Assembly (NCBI GenBank): GCA_963580245.1
Contig: CAUZJO010000090.1
Location: 1-19,786 of the forward strand
From: CAUZJO01 sp963580245
Lineage (GTDB): Bacteria > Sumerlaeota > Sumerlaeia > MVZB01
Reading direction: 5' to 3'
Length of the DNA stretch: 19,786 nt
How positions within the stretch are numbered: position 1 is the first letter of the stretch; every line of letters starts with the position of its first letter. Positions 1 through 7,198 of the stretch are shown here, piece after piece. The notes beneath the pieces are model-generated. The model had not been told where the DNA came from, did no database searches, and was given only the letters and a program-made list of their open reading frames with translations. A program made the translations under genes and the position numbers.

Positions 1-137
1 GGGAGGGCTTGGGTTTCATGGCGCCAACTTTCGCAAGGTTTCGGCGGCGACTGACCGCTTTTCTTGCAAAACTATACACCACCCACCAGCGTTTTGATCC
101 CATTGTTGTTGGGCAAGGGGTCTTTTTTAGGATCGAC
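1..137 (-). mobile_element. Left IS end (IS5-like), upstream end with first 6 transposase codons
   Basis: The reverse complement of this segment matches 19605-19741 at 134 of 137 positions. Mismatches are at 67, 114 and 128 (partners 19675, 19628, 19614). Identity stops abruptly at 137, which marks the probable element end. The transposase start codon lies at 19-17 on the minus strand and reads MKPKPS off the left edge. About 117 bp of untranslated leader separate the element end from the start codon. Only the upstream end of the element is present. Assignment to the IS5 family rests on the 21 residues visible in the right-hand copy, so it is tentative. Confidence 0.8.
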
Positions 138-396
138 GAGTTACGTAGACAGACATAAATGGTATTTTCCACCACGCATCCACGGGCACCTGGCTATAGA
201 CATTGATCATCCTGGTCCTCAAGCCGAAAAAGCCCGTGCCGGACGAAAAGTACGGCCACGCGATGACCAGGACCAAATAGAACAGCAGCCAGTATCGGCC
301 CGTGCCACGACTCAACCAGTTGACCATCCACGCAACTTCTCGACGAAGAAGTTCTTGGTCGGGATGATGATACCATTCTTGCAGCCGTTGCTTCAT
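127..396 (-). pseudogene. 5' fragment of a one-TM membrane protein, cut by the IS
   Basis: The frame opens with ATG at 396 and gives 86 native residues before position 137, where the IS begins. The last three residues and the stop codon (127-129) come from IS sequence, so this is the N-terminal piece of an interrupted gene. The visible part has a charged, aromatic N-terminus (MKQRLQEWYHHPDQELLRR), then a hydrophobic segment at about residues 35-50 (YWLLFYLVLVIAWPYF), then a polar and aromatic stretch. It lies 39 bp downstream of the SGNH hydrolase on the same strand, so it was probably the third gene of that operon. I do not recognise the family. The hydrophobic stretch and plausible codon content favour this frame over the overlapping frames, but a full-length homologue would be needed to prove it. 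Confidence 0.55.
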
Positions 397-435
397 TGGA
401 CCGCTTTAGCCCTGTAATGGGAAAGACGCCCTCGC

Positions 436-1641
436 TCAATGTCGCTCATTAGAAACTTGTCCGCGCTCCGCATTGCTCTCAAGCCCCAGCTCCCGGCTAA
501 CCATCCCCAACATCTCCCTCGCGATCAGTTCGTGGTGCAGCGCGTTCGGATGCCAATCCTGGGGGTCTTCGACCGATAGGTCGATCGAATGGAGGCCGTG
601 GGTTTCGATGTGCCGGCGGATCGCACCGAAGGTTTCGATCAGGGGTGCCTCGAGGCGGACGCAGAGCGAGCGGATGCCGGCCATCATTGGATCGGCTTCG
701 ATTGTCGGATCGCCCTCGTGGAACTGGGCGGAGGGGGCGACGACGATCAGCGGGATGCCCCGCTCGCGACACGCATTCCGAATGCGCCGGTAGGCGGCCT
801 CGAGGGGCTGGGGGCCGACGTGGTGGCGATAGCGGGGCGGGACGTCGCGGGGGTCCATCGCGCCGGGGCCGTCGGGGCGCGGGTGGTAGAGGATGCCGGG
901 GGGCGATAGGCGCGCCGTCTCGCGTTGATCACGCGCCAGACTGCCCGTCAGAAGGCCGCCGAGGCGCAATAGATAAAGCCGATCGAGGCGGCGGAAGAAG
1001 GGCTTGCGCATCAGGAAATCGGGGAGCACCTCGTCGTTGGTGCAATACTCGATCAAAACGGCGTCGGGTTCCAGCGCCAGGCCGGTCTCGTGCAGGATCT
1101 CGGCCTCCATCACGGCGTTGTAACCGGGGACCGAGGTGTTGATCACCTGAACGCGTCGCGCTTTGCCGGCCAGGCGGTCCAGGTCCTTCTCGATCAGCTC
1201 GAAAAACCCCTCCTCGGCCTCCACGCCCCACCCGAAACCAAGCGAATCGCCCAGCGCGATGATCCGGATCGTCCCCGGCGGCTTCGCATTGAGCGGTGCT
1301 TCCATCGAAGCATCGAGCGGTCCGATTTCCTCGTCGCGGAAACCGAGTGAGTTGACCCGGACCGGCGCGCCGCGGAAGACGCCCGCCGCGCCGGGTTTGA
1401 GCCGGTAGATCAGGTTGTCGTTCTCGACGGGATAAACCAGATCGCCCAGGGTCACCGTGGCATTGGGGTCGGCGGGGATCTCGCGCGAGACCTCCTCGAG
1501 CTGCCCCCGAAAAAGCCACGCCAACCGCAGCCGGATACCGAATTCGCCGAGCAGAACGAAGATCCCGATGCCGAATGCGATCGCCAGCGCGCGGAACGCA
1601 TGGCGACGGGCGGGCCTCAGCGCGCGCGGGGGTCGGTTCAT
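436..1641 (-). CDS. Membrane-anchored SGNH/GDSL-type hydrolase
   Basis: 401 aa. A short basic N-terminus leads into one membrane segment at about residues 17-34 (FRALAIAFGIGIFVLLGEFG), so the catalytic domain probably lies outside the cytoplasmic membrane. SGNH blocks are visible: GDSLGFG (131-137, nucleophile Ser133), VPGYN (171-175, block II Gly), CTNDE (200-204, Asn202) and DWHPN (362-366, Asp362/His364). The ATG at 1641 overlaps the stop codon of the upstream glycosyltransferase as ATGA, which decides the start and implies translational coupling; the reading frame stays open further upstream but inside the glycosyltransferase gene. Family members act as esterases or as O-acetyl transferases/esterases on glycans. 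Given the neighbouring glycosyltransferase, a role in glycan acylation or deacylation is inferred, not shown. Confidence 0.87.
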   Translation of the reverse strand: MNRPPRALRPARRHAFRALAIAFGIGIFVLLGEFGIRLRLAWLFRGQLEEVSREIPADPNATVTLGDLVYPVENDNLIYRLKPGAAGVFRGAPVRVNSLGFRDEEIGPLDASMEAPLNAKPPGTIRIIALGDSLGFGWGVEAEEGFFELIEKDLDRLAGKARRVQVINTSVPGYNAVMEAEILHETGLALEPDAVLIEYCTNDEVLPDFLMRKPFFRRLDRLYLLRLGGLLTGSLARDQRETARLSPPGILYHPRPDGPGAMDPRDVPPRYRHHVGPQPLEAAYRRIRNACRERGIPLIVVAPSAQFHEGDPTIEADPMMAGIRSLCVRLEAPLIETFGAIRRHIETHGLHSIDLSVEDPQDWHPNALHHELIAREMLGMVSRELGLESNAERGQVSNERH

Positions 1642-2765
1642 GCGCCCAGCACCTGGTCGTAGATCTCCATGACCCGCCGCGCCATCTCGGCGTCTCGGTA
1701 ATGCTCGCGCGCGCGACGCCGGCCGGCCTGGCCCATTTGGCGACGCCGGTCGGGGTCGGCCAGCAGCGTGGAGATCGCCTCGCGCAGGGCCGCGGGATCG
1801 GTGGGCGGCACGATCAGCCCCGTTTCCTCGTGGACGTTGACCTCGGGCACGCCCGTCGGCAGGTCCGTCGAGATGACGGGCAGGCCGCAGGCCATGGCTT
1901 CGATCTGGCACAGCCCAAAGGCCTCGGACCGCTGGTGAGAGGGTAGGACGAACACGGATGCGGCGTGGAGCAGGGCGATGGCTTCGTCTTGGTCGACCCA
2001 TCCGGGAAGCATCACCCGGTCGGCCATCGAGCGTTGATCGGCCAAGCGCCTCAGCTCGGGCCCCGTCGGGCCATCGCCCGCTATCACCAAGCGGGTCGCG
2101 GGAAGGTCCGCCATCGCCTCGAACAAGAAGTGAAGCCCCTTGTAGGACCTCAGACATCCCAAGAAGAGCACGAATTCGCCGTGGGCCTCTCGGAGCTGGG
2201 CGGCGCGCGCCCTGATCGCCTCGGTCAGTTCATACGCCTCCAGTGGATAGCCCAGCGGCACGACCCGGCAGCGCGACCGATGCGGCGCCAGTTGCTCGGA
2301 GCTCTCCATGTAGCGCCGGCTGGTGGGCATGATGACCCTCATGCGGGCCAGGAAACGCCGGAAGAGCGGTCCATAGAGCAGCATCGCGCGGCACTGGCGG
2401 ACCACGTCGCTGTGATACGTCGCCACGGCGGGCGTCCGCGAGCCGGAGAGGAGGTAGGCCAGCTCACCGGTGGGATGGGGGACATGGAAGTGGTACAGGT
2501 CGGCGTCGCCGCGGCGCAACTCGCTGATGAAGCCCGGCGCCACGGGGGTCGAAAGCCAGCGTCCCCACGATCGGATTTCCGTCACCGGCACGCCGTCGCC
2601 GATTTGCCGCTGCCCACCCCGGCCTTGACGCGAGGCCACGATCACCCGGACCTCATATCGCTCGGAGCTCAGGATCGCCAGCCGCTCGATGATCCGCTCG
2701 ATTCCCCCCTCAACGGGGGGATGCACGTCTTTGTAGACGTGGACGATCCTGGGGCGTGGGTTCAT
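1638..2765 (-). CDS. GT4-type (GT-B fold) glycosyltransferase
   Basis: 375 aa from the ATG at 2765; a TTG at 2777 would add four residues. The N-terminal Rossmann half has the glycine-rich GGIER acceptor-side loop (20-24) that follows VYKDVHPPVEG. The C-terminal half has LGCLRSYKG (202-210), VIAGDGPTGPEL (227-238) and the EX7E-type motif EAFGLCQIE (Glu281...Glu289), which contacts the sugar nucleotide. This is the standard layout and length of GT4 retaining transferases that build cell-surface polysaccharide or lipopolysaccharide in the cytoplasm. The gene heads a minus-strand operon with the SGNH hydrolase (4-bp ATGA overlap) and the truncated membrane protein. The donor and acceptor cannot be read from the sequence. 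The Shine-Dalgarno is weak. Confidence 0.9.
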   Translation of the reverse strand: MNPRPRIVHVYKDVHPPVEGGIERIIERLAILSSERYEVRVIVASRQGRGGQRQIGDGVPVTEIRSWGRWLSTPVAPGFISELRRGDADLYHFHVPHPTGELAYLLSGSRTPAVATYHSDVVRQCRAMLLYGPLFRRFLARMRVIMPTSRRYMESSEQLAPHRSRCRVVPLGYPLEAYELTEAIRARAAQLREAHGEFVLFLGCLRSYKGLHFLFEAMADLPATRLVIAGDGPTGPELRRLADQRSMADRVMLPGWVDQDEAIALLHAASVFVLPSHQRSEAFGLCQIEAMACGLPVISTDLPTGVPEVNVHEETGLIVPPTDPAALREAISTLLADPDRRRQMGQAGRRRAREHYRDAEMARRVMEIYDQVLGA

Positions 2766-2796
2766 CGGCAAATCCAATCGGCGCGCCAGCCATGAT

Positions 2797-2836
2797 ATAA
2801 TAAAAACCCGGCAAAGCCATATTTGGCCTCACCGGG
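2797..2836 (-). terminator. Rho-independent terminator after the OmpA-family gene
   Basis: On the minus strand an outer stem CCCGG/CCGGG (2832-2836 with 2807-2811) and an inner 6-bp stem AGGCCA/TGGCTT (one G-U pair) surround an AATA loop, with a 2x2 mismatch between them. The hairpin is followed at once by TTTTTATTAT (2806-2797). It lies 62 bp past the OmpA stop and about 30 bp before the glycosyltransferase start, so it separates the two transcription units. The glycosyltransferase must then rely on read-through or a promoter overlapping this AT-rich tail. Confidence 0.8.
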
Positions 2837-2898
2837 CAATAGAGTTCTTTCGATCGAACCTGTATGAACCCGTAAGGGTCGCCGATGCTTCCCGCGGA

Positions 2899-3687
2899 CT
2901 AGTAAGCCGGCCAGCCGGTGTGAATCACGATCACGGCGCGGCGGTTGTTCGATTTCTCATCGGAGACCGGATGGTACTTGCTGAAGGTGCTCGCCGCAAG
3001 CCGTTCAGGCTCCACGCCCTTGGTGATCAGATAACGGGCCACGGCCATCGCGCGATTGGCGCCCAGGTCCCAGTTGTCTTTCCACAGATGGGCGGTCGCC
3101 CGAATGGGATCGGTGTCGGTGTGGCCCTCAACGGTCACGAATTCGTTGCCGCTGTAGTTGCTGATGCGTTCGGCGGCGTCGTCAAGCACCGAACGGCCCT
3201 GCGCGGTCAGGCGCGCGCTGCCCGTGTGGAACAGCACGTCGGCCAGCAGCGTCAACTCCACGCGGGCACCCTTGCACTCGGCCAGTTCGCTCGCGAGCTT
3301 CCCGTTCGTATCCTCGAGTTGTGAATTCCGGCGGTGGCACGCTTCCAGGTCACTCTCGCAGGCCTGTAATTTCGTCTTCAGTTGACCGTTCGAGGTCCGC
3401 AGATCGGCGATCTGGGAGTCCTTCTCGTTGATCGTATCACAAGCGCTAAACCAAGCCTCGCTCTTGCCCCGGCTGTCGCCGATCAGCGCGCCGGCCAGTC
3501 CGCCGACGGCCGCTCCGACGCCCGCGCCTTCGCCGGCACTGAGGATGTTACCCCCATTCGAGGCCCAAATGCCACCGACCGTGGCACCGACGGCCGCGCC
3601 GCCCGCCGCCCACTTTTGCGTCGTGGTGCAACCCATGGCCAGCGTCAAAAAACAAACGGTTGCCACCGTGAGCATGCGTTTTGCCAT
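2899..3687 (-). CDS. OmpA/MotB-domain lipoprotein with glycine-zipper and coiled coil
   Basis: 262 aa. A lipoprotein signal peptide ends in lipobox LAMGC with Cys20 as the lipidated residue. It is followed by a Gly/Ala-rich glycine-zipper-like segment (about 28-71, e.g. GAGVGAAVGGLAGALIGD), a polar predicted coiled coil (about 80-138, with several Cys), and a C-terminal OmpA-like peptidoglycan-binding domain (about 141-260) with GHTDTDPI at 188-195, NRAMAVARYL and NNRRAVIVI. The product probably tethers the outer membrane to peptidoglycan, as Pal-type proteins do; the glycine zipper may insert in or associate with membrane. The start at 3687 has a strong AGGAGGG Shine-Dalgarno (3703-3697) nine bases upstream. 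It is a single-gene unit with its own terminator. Confidence 0.92.
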   Translation of the reverse strand: MAKRMLTVATVCFLTLAMGCTTTQKWAAGGAAVGATVGGIWASNGGNILSAGEGAGVGAAVGGLAGALIGDSRGKSEAWFSACDTINEKDSQIADLRTSNGQLKTKLQACESDLEACHRRNSQLEDTNGKLASELAECKGARVELTLLADVLFHTGSARLTAQGRSVLDDAAERISNYSGNEFVTVEGHTDTDPIRATAHLWKDNWDLGANRAMAVARYLITKGVEPERLAASTFSKYHPVSDEKSNNRRAVIVIHTGWPAY

Positions 3688-3987
3688 TATTCCGATCCCT
3701 CCTGAGATGTTAAATTGGTTGAAATAAAACTAACGAATCCGACCCGTAAAATCAAGGGGCGGTGTCATCCGAACCGTGGTTTTTCGGGGTATATCTTTAC
3801 TTAATCGTCCCAATCCCCCTCTGGCCAGACGGGGCAACCACGGGCACTGTTCTCTTTTCACCATCGGTCAATGTCAAACGATAAATCTAAAAAACCCCCA
3901 CAGCCAACTAATCGGGCTAATCTTACGCCGCCAAATCCGAATTACAAGCATTTTTCTCACAAAATGTAGACGCCCCCCGGACATGCC
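3688..3987. other. Intergenic region between amrB and the OmpA-family gene
   Basis: This 300-bp stretch is more AT-rich than its surroundings (especially 3860-3970) and has no credible gene. Besides the lipoprotein's ribosome binding site and candidate promoter, it holds a G/C-rich partial palindrome at 3822-3840 (CCCC-TCTGGCCAGA-CGGGG) without an adjacent T-run. On the minus strand there is a GGGGG followed by T6 near 3890-3900 (plus strand AAAAAACCCCC), preceded only by a very weak stem. That could be a poor terminator for amrB, but I would not call it one. Confidence 0.4.
3727..3755 (-). promoter_or_regulatory. Candidate sigma70-type promoter for the OmpA-family lipoprotein
   Basis: On the minus strand TTGATT (3755-3750) and TAGTTT (3732-3727) are separated by 17 bases, 23 bases before the AGGAGGG ribosome binding site. 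The -10 hexamer is a weak match (three of six), so position and spacing are the main support. Confidence 0.3.
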
Positions 3988-4824
3988 TCAACTGAAGGCC
4001 GCCGCGACGTAGCCGACGACGTAATCGGACACCGTCCCCCCCGTCTGCGATGAGTCGCGGCGGTCCAGACATTGGGCCGACCTCGCCCCCGCGCGCCGGG
4101 CCAGGCCCATCGCGAGCGTCAGCGGCCGCCACCCGCAGGCCATGACCTCGCCGCCGCGCGCTTGCTCGGAGAAGGTTTCGGGGTCCATCTCCTCGATTAG
4201 CTTGATGATGCGGCGGTCATTGGCCTGGCACGCGCCCACGTCATGGCCGTGATAGGTGTCCGAACTGGCCACGATCAGCCAACTTTCGCCGCGCTCGCGC
4301 CGGTGCCCGAGAAATCCGTCTAGGGCCTCGGTGAGCTGGTTCATCTGCTGGGGGTCGGCCCGTCCGAGTAGCATGGGCAGGATTTTGAATGGCCCCTCGA
4401 GGCTCACCTGCAAGAATGGGAGTTGGACCTCGATGGAGTGTTCCGGTTCGTGCATGCGGTCGTCGACGATAAACAGGGGGTGGCCGTGCAATTCCTCGAC
4501 CCCCTCGCGGTCGACCTCCAGCGTGCCCAGCGGCGTCTCAAACGCCTCGGAGGAAGGCAACGCGGAGCCCGTGAAGTCCCGGTAATGGCTCGGCGCGCCG
4601 ATCAACACGCCGTCGAACACGCGACCCTCCAGGGTCCGGTACGCCGCCTCCGCGACCGCCCCCGAGTAGACATAGCCCGCATGCGGTGCCAGCACCTTGC
4701 CTGGGACGGTTCCCGGGCTTGCCTGGTCCATCAGATCATGAATGCCGGCTTCCAGGCGCTTGGGATCGGCATCATAGAACCGGCCCGCCTGGACCGCCCG
4801 CCGCGTCGAGGACCGTCTAAACAT
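3988..4824 (-). CDS. amrB: MEMO family protein (AmmeMemoRadiSam system protein B)
   Basis: 278 aa, the usual length for MEMO1/AmrB proteins, which share the fold of class III extradiol dioxygenases. Family landmarks visible are FYDAD (17-21), APHAGYVYSG (46-55, metal-site His48), GAPSHY (76-81, His80), EHSIEVQLPFLQ (128-139), SSDTYHGHD (187-195, His192) and EVMACG (226-231, Cys230). These match the His/His/Cys metal site described for human MEMO1. The bacterial role is not settled; the protein normally co-occurs with an AMMECR1-like protein and a radical SAM protein, neither of which is in this window. It stands alone here. The start at 4824 is preceded by a purine run, GGGGGG. Confidence 0.92.
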   Translation of the reverse strand: MFRRSSTRRAVQAGRFYDADPKRLEAGIHDLMDQASPGTVPGKVLAPHAGYVYSGAVAEAAYRTLEGRVFDGVLIGAPSHYRDFTGSALPSSEAFETPLGTLEVDREGVEELHGHPLFIVDDRMHEPEHSIEVQLPFLQVSLEGPFKILPMLLGRADPQQMNQLTEALDGFLGHRRERGESWLIVASSDTYHGHDVGACQANDRRIIKLIEEMDPETFSEQARGGEVMACGWRPLTLAMGLARRAGARSAQCLDRRDSSQTGGTVSDYVVGYVAAAFS

Positions 4825-5140
4825 CGCTCAACACCCCCCGTGCTGGTCGCATCCCACCAACATCTTCCGCCAGACGCCTCTTCGCTGACCAGCGAAAACC
4901 ATCGCGGGGATAGGGTTCGGGGTGGTTCTCGCGGATCCGGGAGATGCACCCATGGGGTTCGCCGCCGTTACTCTATTTCGGCAGACAAAAGGTTTTGCAG
5001 AAAAACAAGTTGCACGCCTTTGGTTCTCATGTTCGTTCTTTCAATCTTTGCGCGGTTCACGTAGGTGTTTATCTTGCGGATTGAGGCCGTGAAGCGAGGT
5101 GGTTCGTCCGCTTCGAATACGAGTGATCGGAGACCGACCC
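4825..5140. other. Divergent intergenic region between amrB and the alpha/beta hydrolase
   Basis: 316 bp with no convincing gene. It contains a perfect 6-bp hairpin TTCGCT-GACC-AGCGAA (4881-4896). An AT-richer segment at 4965-5080 is the likely location of divergent promoters. The best plus-strand candidate is TTGCGC (5048-5053), a 16-bp spacer and TATCTT (5070-5075), which is weak. Confidence 0.35.
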
Positions 5141-6136
5141 ATGGCGACAGTCGAGATAGATACCCAGCTCTTGGACCCGACGCGCTTTCGCGCCGAGAAC
5201 GCCAGCGCGGAGCTCAAGGCGGCGATCGCCGAACTGAGAGACAAAGACCTGCTGATGCTGGACCGGCCGCTGGACCCGGACGCGGCCGAAGCGTTCGCGC
5301 GGCGAAACGATGCGAAGCTGGGATTGGACCGCGAGAAGTCGGACCGGGCCGAGGCGCGATCGATTCCGGGTGACGTGGGCGAGATTCCGCTACGCATCTT
5401 CCGGCCGGCCGCCGGCGAGCCTCGGGGCGTGATGCTGCACTTCCACGGCGGAGGTTGGTACAAGGGCTCGGCGGACATGAACGACCCCCTGCTGGAGCGG
5501 CGCGCGGACGCCCTCGGGATCTCCATCGTCAGCGTCGAGTATCGCCTCGCGCCCCGACATCCTTACCCCGCGGGACCCGACGACTGCGAAGCGGCGGGGG
5601 TATGGCTCGCGCACAACGCCCTCCGGGAGTTCGGCACGGACGTGCTCCTGATCGGGGGGGAGTCAGCCGGGGCCCATCTCGCGGCCGTGACGATCCTGCG
5701 CATGCGCGACCGGGGTGTCCGGTTCGCTGGCGCGAACCTTGTCTACGGCCTCTATGATCTCTCCGGCGTCCCTAGCCACACGGAATATGACGAAGCCCCG
5801 CTTATGCTCGATTCGAAGGCGATCTGGTCGATCACGAAGATGTTCGCGCCCGATGAGGCGCAATGGACCGACCCGGACGTCTCGCCCCTCTACGCCGACC
5901 TCTCGCGGCTTGCCCCCGCCTTGTTCACGGTGGGCACGTCCGATCCGTTGCGCGATCATACCCTGTTCATGGCCACCCGCTGGATCGCGGCCGGAAGCCC
6001 GGCGGAGCTGGCCGTCTATCCCGGCGGGCCGCATGGCTTCGACGTCTTCGCCTGCCCCGAACAAGACGCCGCGCACCGGCGGATGGAACGCTTCCTCGAC
6101 GGTTGCCTGCGTGCGGCGGCGGATGTCGGCGGCTGA
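5141..6136 (+). CDS. Alpha/beta hydrolase of the hormone-sensitive lipase type
   Basis: 331 aa from the ATG at 5141, which has a CGGAGA ribosome binding site at 5129-5134; a GTG at 5099 would add 14 unlikely residues. The HSL-family oxyanion motif HGGGW (102-106) is followed by YRLAPRHPYPAGPDD (134-148), the nucleophile elbow GGESAGAH (172-179, Ser175; family usual GDSAGG), an acid in SDPLRDH (Asp268) and the base in GGPHGF (His298). It has no signal peptide, so it is probably a cytoplasmic carboxylesterase acting on small acyl or aryl esters. The roughly 85 residues before the HGGG form the cap region expected for this family. No operon partner is close: the next plus-strand gene starts 329 bp downstream, so a link to the glycan genes is not supported. 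Confidence 0.92.
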   Translation: MATVEIDTQLLDPTRFRAENASAELKAAIAELRDKDLLMLDRPLDPDAAEAFARRNDAKLGLDREKSDRAEARSIPGDVGEIPLRIFRPAAGEPRGVMLHFHGGGWYKGSADMNDPLLERRADALGISIVSVEYRLAPRHPYPAGPDDCEAAGVWLAHNALREFGTDVLLIGGESAGAHLAAVTILRMRDRGVRFAGANLVYGLYDLSGVPSHTEYDEAPLMLDSKAIWSITKMFAPDEAQWTDPDVSPLYADLSRLAPALFTVGTSDPLRDHTLFMATRWIAAGSPAELAVYPGGPHGFDVFACPEQDAAHRRMERFLDGCLRAAADVGG

Positions 6137-6465
6137 GGAGATCCCGTTTTTGTTACTGATCGGTCCCGTTCCATGTCATCGTGCTCGTGCTCGTAATCGG
6201 TCTCTTTCTCGGGGCACAATTGAGTTGGGACGTGAGATAAAGAGGTCGATTACGATTACGATTACGAGTACGAAAATGAGAAGCCGCACCCAACCTCATC
6301 ACACCTCCACGCGGGTCGGAGTTAACGACGCGTTGCCGTCGAGCAACGCCCCGTGGTAGGCTCCAAGGGCTGGAGACATCGGGTAATCCCATCGCGGCGG
6401 CGGGTGTTTTGCGGCGGGCGCCCGCGGCCGGATACATAACCTCTGAGTGAACAGGAACTGAATTC
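6137..6465. other. Intergenic region holding repeat A and a small hairpin
   Basis: 329 bp without a gene; minus-strand frames here are Ser/Arg-rich and not protein-like. Besides repeat A it has a perfect 7-bp stem GCGTTGC/GCAACGC with a 6-base loop (6330-6349) and no T-run after it, so it is not a typical terminator. A possible promoter for the downstream gene is TTGCGG, 18 bases, TACATA (near 6410-6440), which is weak. Confidence 0.4.
6177..6273. repeat. Imperfect inverted repeat A with tandem CGATTA units
   Basis: The left arm TCGTGCTCGTAATCG (6185-6199) pairs with CGATTACGAGTACGA (6259-6273) with one mismatch. A second register pairs 6191-6210 with 6234-6255 (TCTCTTTCTC against GAGATAAAGAG) around a loop at 6211-6233. 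The right arm carries three tandem GATTAC units (6248-6265) and the left arm two GTGCTC units, so the arms have expanded differently. It lies between the hydrolase stop and the acidic-protein gene. The core is shared with repeat B. Confidence 0.75.
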
Positions 6466-7074
6466 ATGAGTTTTGATGTCGAATTCTTCCGCCTGCCAGA
6501 CGGAATTGAACTTGATGAAGTGAACCGCTTCCTCCTATCCGAGGAATACGAGCAGTTTTGTCGAGAATTGGAAGCCAGAGAGGAAGAAGATGAGGACGCG
6601 GATCTTCCGCCTCTTCCCGACAAATACGTTGACACGTCCGTTTCGAGGGAGGAGTTGGAGCGCTTGATCGGCCGGGCCTTTCTGCGCCTGACGGTCCCGG
6701 AAGACAACCGCTCGGAGGAACTAAAGAAATACATTGAATCGGACGCGAACGTAGAAGTTCCCGAAGAGTGGGAAGAAGTGCTTGAAGAGTTTTTCGAGTG
6801 GTCCGGCGCCCCGGGGACGCTCCCGTTTTGCTTTACCCTCGGAGACGACATCAAGGAGATCCTAACGACGATGGCGCAGATTCTGGAAGAGCTCCAATCC
6901 CACCGGATCGTCTTGTATGATCCGCAGTTGGATAAAGTCATCGACGGGACGAACGCGCACGAACAACTCATGGCATCGGCTGATGAGGCGTGGTCTATGT
7001 ATGCGGAGGTTGTGCAAGCCCTGCTATCGGGCGATCTCGTTCTCGAAGACGATGACGAAGACGAAGAGGATTGA
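6466..7074 (+). CDS. Highly acidic protein of unknown function
   Basis: 202 aa. The start has an AGGAA ribosome binding site (6453-6457) eight bases upstream. There is no signal peptide or membrane segment, so it is probably cytosolic. Composition is strikingly acidic: EEEDEDAD at about residues 39-46, a Glu-rich middle (PEEWEEVLEEFFEW, about 98-111) and a tail of nearly uninterrupted Asp/Glu (VLEDDDEDEED). The regular spacing of hydrophobic residues suggests a mainly helical fold. I do not recognise a family. Acidic proteins of this size can be inhibitors, DNA mimics or immunity-type proteins, but no toxin partner is adjacent and no such role is claimed. It is convergent with wzt and its GC content is lower than its neighbours', a possible sign of separate origin. 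Confidence 0.8.
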   Translation: MSFDVEFFRLPDGIELDEVNRFLLSEEYEQFCRELEAREEEDEDADLPPLPDKYVDTSVSREELERLIGRAFLRLTVPEDNRSEELKKYIESDANVEVPEEWEEVLEEFFEWSGAPGTLPFCFTLGDDIKEILTTMAQILEELQSHRIVLYDPQLDKVIDGTNAHEQLMASADEAWSMYAEVVQALLSGDLVLEDDDEDEED

Positions 7075-7198
7075 AGAAACCCGCGGCCACGCCGATCTTG
7101 GGAGCGAGGCCCTGGCTTCTCTCATTCCCGATTCAATCGCAACCGCGAAGACGCGTTCGCCCTTTCCACGCGCCCGTCGGCCGGGATTCGTCGTCCGC

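Noticed and set aside
64..417. 117-aa plus-strand ORF at the left end
   Set aside because: It spans the IS boundary and is antisense to the more protein-like truncated membrane-protein frame.
1642..2157. 172-residue N-terminal extension of the SGNH hydrolase frame
   Set aside because: It lies inside the glycosyltransferase gene and reads as Arg/Pro-rich shadow sequence. The ATG at 1641 with ATGA coupling and a following membrane anchor is a better start.
6245..6275. GATTAC tandem units as a CRISPR array
   Set aside because: The units are 6 bp, contiguous and without spacers, and no cas gene is present.
6153..6971. 272-aa minus-strand Ser-rich ORF
   Set aside because: It is antisense to repeat A and the acidic gene; the Ser-rich composition follows from the opposite strand's Glu/Asp codons.
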